Of a stretch of 24,770 nt of DNA, positions 23,471 to 24,770 are shown one piece after another. The notes under the pieces were generated by a model, which saw nothing but the letters and a program-made list of their open reading frames with translations, was not told where the DNA came from and ran no database searches. How positions within the stretch are numbered: position 1 is the stretch's first letter; the number at the start of each line of letters is the position of its first letter. This stretch comes from Chloroflexota bacterium. Its GTDB lineage: Bacteria; Chloroflexota; UBA6077; CF-72. The stretch spans positions 1 through 24,770 of the forward strand of contig JAFAWJ010000705.1 in NCBI GenBank assembly GCA_019242065.1, written 5' to 3'. Both the position numbers and the translations under genes were made by a program.

Positions 23471-24770
23471 AGTCACCGGCTTTCTCCAGTGGAAGCGCGA
23501 AACACCGACACGCCGACCCGTCCAGAGCCGCGTGCTCGATTGGCAGGAGGTGTACCTGCCGTTTGCACCGGACAAGCTGAAGCAACAGGCCGGCCGCTGT
23601 ATGGACTGCGGCATCCCCTTCTGCAACAACGGCTGCCCGCTCGGCAACCTGATACCGGACTGGAACGACCTGGTCTATCGCGAGCACTGGCGCGACGCCA
23701 TCGAGCGACTCCACGCCACCAATAATTTCCCCGAGTTCACCGGTCGTCTCTGTCCGGCGCCGTGCGAGACGGCCTGCGTGCTCGGCATCAACCAGGACCC
23801 GGTCACCATCAAGCAGGTGGAGCTCGAAATCATCGACCGCGCCTGGGCCGAGGGCTGGATCACGCCGCATGTGCCCGCGGTCAAAACCGGTAAACGCGTC
23901 GCCGTCGTCGGTTCAGGCCCCTCCGGCCTTGCCACCGCGCAACAGCTCACCCGCGCCGGTCACGACGTCGTGGTCTTCGAGCGCGCCGACCGACCCGGTG
24001 GACTGCTCCGCTACGGGATTCCCGAGTTCAAGCTGGAAAAACGCCACCTGAATCGTCGCCTCGAGCAGATGCGCGCCGAGGGCACGCAATTCCGTACCAG
24101 TGCGCTGGTCGACGCCTCGAACGTCGCGGAGCTGCGCGCCGACTTCGACGCCGTGGTCCTGGCCGGCGGCGCCACCGCCTGGCGTGACCTGCCCATTCCC
24201 GGCCGCGAGCTGTCGGGCATCTACCAGGCCATGCAGTACCTGCCCATCTCCAACCGCGTCCAGGAGGGCGACCTGCCCGAGCCGACGATCACGGCGGCGG
24301 GCAAGCACGTGGTGATCATCGGCGGCGGCGATACCGGCGCCGACTGTCTGGGGACCGCCCATCGCCAGGGCGCCGCCTTGGTCCACCAGTTCGAGATCCT
24401 GGCCAGACCGCCCGACGCGCGCGCCGCGAACAACCCGTGGCCGACGTACTCCAATATCTTCCGCATCTCGTCCGCGCACGAGGAGGGCGGCGAGCGCGTC
24501 TACAGCGTCAATACCGAGTGCTTCCTCGGTGACGACAACGGCAACCTGCGCGCCTTGCGCGCCCACGAAGTCGTCTTCGCGGAGGGCAAGTTCCAGAAAC
24601 TGCCCGAGTCGGAGTTCGAGCTGCCGTGCGAGCTGGTGCTGCTGGCGATGGGCTTCGTCGGTCCAGAGCGAGCAGGCATGCTCGAGACGCTCGGCGTCGA
24701 ACTGGATGCCAGGGGCAACGTGGCGCGCGACGAGACGTTCATGACCAGCGAGCCAGGCGTGTTCGCCTGC
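23463..24770 (+). CDS. gltD: Glutamate synthase small (beta) subunit, cut by window edge
   Basis: The frame is open from the ATG at 23463 to the last base, 436 codons, so only the C-terminal end is missing. The N-terminus has two cysteine clusters for 4Fe-4S centres: C46, C49, C54 and C58 in [13 protein letters not shown], then C97, C101 and C105 in [10 protein letters not shown]. The FAD-binding GSGPSG motif is at about 150-155 and the second, NADPH-binding GGGDTG motif at about 287-292. This subunit passes electrons from NADPH through FAD and Fe-S centres to GltB. The ATG lies inside the last codons of gltB with an 8-base overlap, so the two are co-translated. The remaining C-terminal residues are outside the window. 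Confidence 0.97.
   Translation, partial: MGEVTGFLQWKRETPTRRPVQSRVLDWQEVYLPFAPDKLKQQAGRCMDCGIPFCNNGCPLGNLIPDWNDLVYREHWRDAIERLHATNNFPEFTGRLCPAPCETACVLGINQDPVTIKQVELEIIDRAWAEGWITPHVPAVKTGKRVAVVGSGPSGLATAQQLTRAGHDVVVFERADRPGGLLRYGIPEFKLEKRHLNRRLEQMRAEGTQFRTSALVDASNVAELRADFDAVVLAGGATAWRDLPIPGRELSGIYQAMQYLPISNRVQEGDLPEPTITAAGKHVVIIGGGDTGADCLGTAHRQGAALVHQFEILARPPDARAANNPWPTYSNIFRISSAHEEGGERVYSVNTECFLGDDNGNLRALRAHEVVFAEGKFQKLPESEFELPCELVLLAMGFVGPERAGMLETLGVELDARGNVARDETFMTSEPGVFAC

Noticed and set aside
1..24770. Mobile elements, CRISPR arrays, tRNA or rRNA genes, defence or biosynthetic clusters
   Set aside because: No transposase, integrase, regularly spaced repeats, cloverleaf-like sequence, nuclease, helicase or multi-modular synthase was found by reading. 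Base composition looks even across the window.

Overview
The window is about 24.8 kb of high-GC, densely packed bacterial chromosome. Gene content and style suggest a free-living, probably aerobic Chloroflexota (or possibly actinobacterial) lineage. The supporting features are an F420-type PPOX protein, a DUF4331 protein, a Tat-type solute-binding protein, secreted proteins with T/P-rich linkers, and many GTG starts. This assignment is inferred from style, not from a marker gene. There is no phage, IS element, CRISPR array, tRNA or rRNA. Both edges cut a gene.

Layout, left to right. (1) Bases 1-1221, minus: the N-terminal part of a PEP-utilising phosphotransferase-like protein, running off the left edge. 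(2) Bases 1295-2965, plus: a Cax-type Ca2+/H+ antiporter and a small secreted protein. (3) Bases 2962-7756, minus: a five-gene run made of a divergent 6-pyruvoyltetrahydropterin synthase/QueD homologue, a large FUSC-family membrane protein, an arylamine N-acetyltransferase, a membrane-anchored coiled-coil protein and a membrane-anchored LysM protein. (4) Bases 7813-11545, plus: a GT-C-type membrane glycosyltransferase, a PPOX/F420 flavin-fold protein, an AI-2E-family transporter and an LppP/LprE-like exported protein. (5) Bases 11546-11745: a gene-free stretch with GC-rich hairpins and a direct repeat, lying between convergent genes. (6) Bases 11746-14028: a DUF4331 protein without signal peptide, a tiny Tat-exported protein just upstream of it, and a divergent plastocyanin-like copper protein. 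Two strong inverted repeats lie in the divergent promoter region. (7) Bases 14025-18686, minus: an atypical Nramp transporter, a thiamine-diphosphate enzyme and an extracellular solute-binding protein, packed like an operon. (8) Bases 18863-24770, plus: gltB and gltD, which encode glutamate synthase; gltD runs off the right edge.

How the genes fit together. gltBD is core nitrogen assimilation and is divergent from the metal-transporter operon, with an operator-like palindrome between them. The Nramp-TPP enzyme-SBP run suggests uptake and decarboxylation of an organic acid together with supply of a divalent metal cofactor, but no ABC permease or ATPase is present. The DUF4331/Tat-protein/cupredoxin cluster looks like an exported module. 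The most testable new idea is that the short Tat protein carries the leaderless DUF4331 protein across the membrane, by analogy with Streptomyces MelC1/MelC2. I see no clear-cut undescribed system such as defence, mobile or biosynthetic machinery; most of the window is ordinary metabolism and transport.
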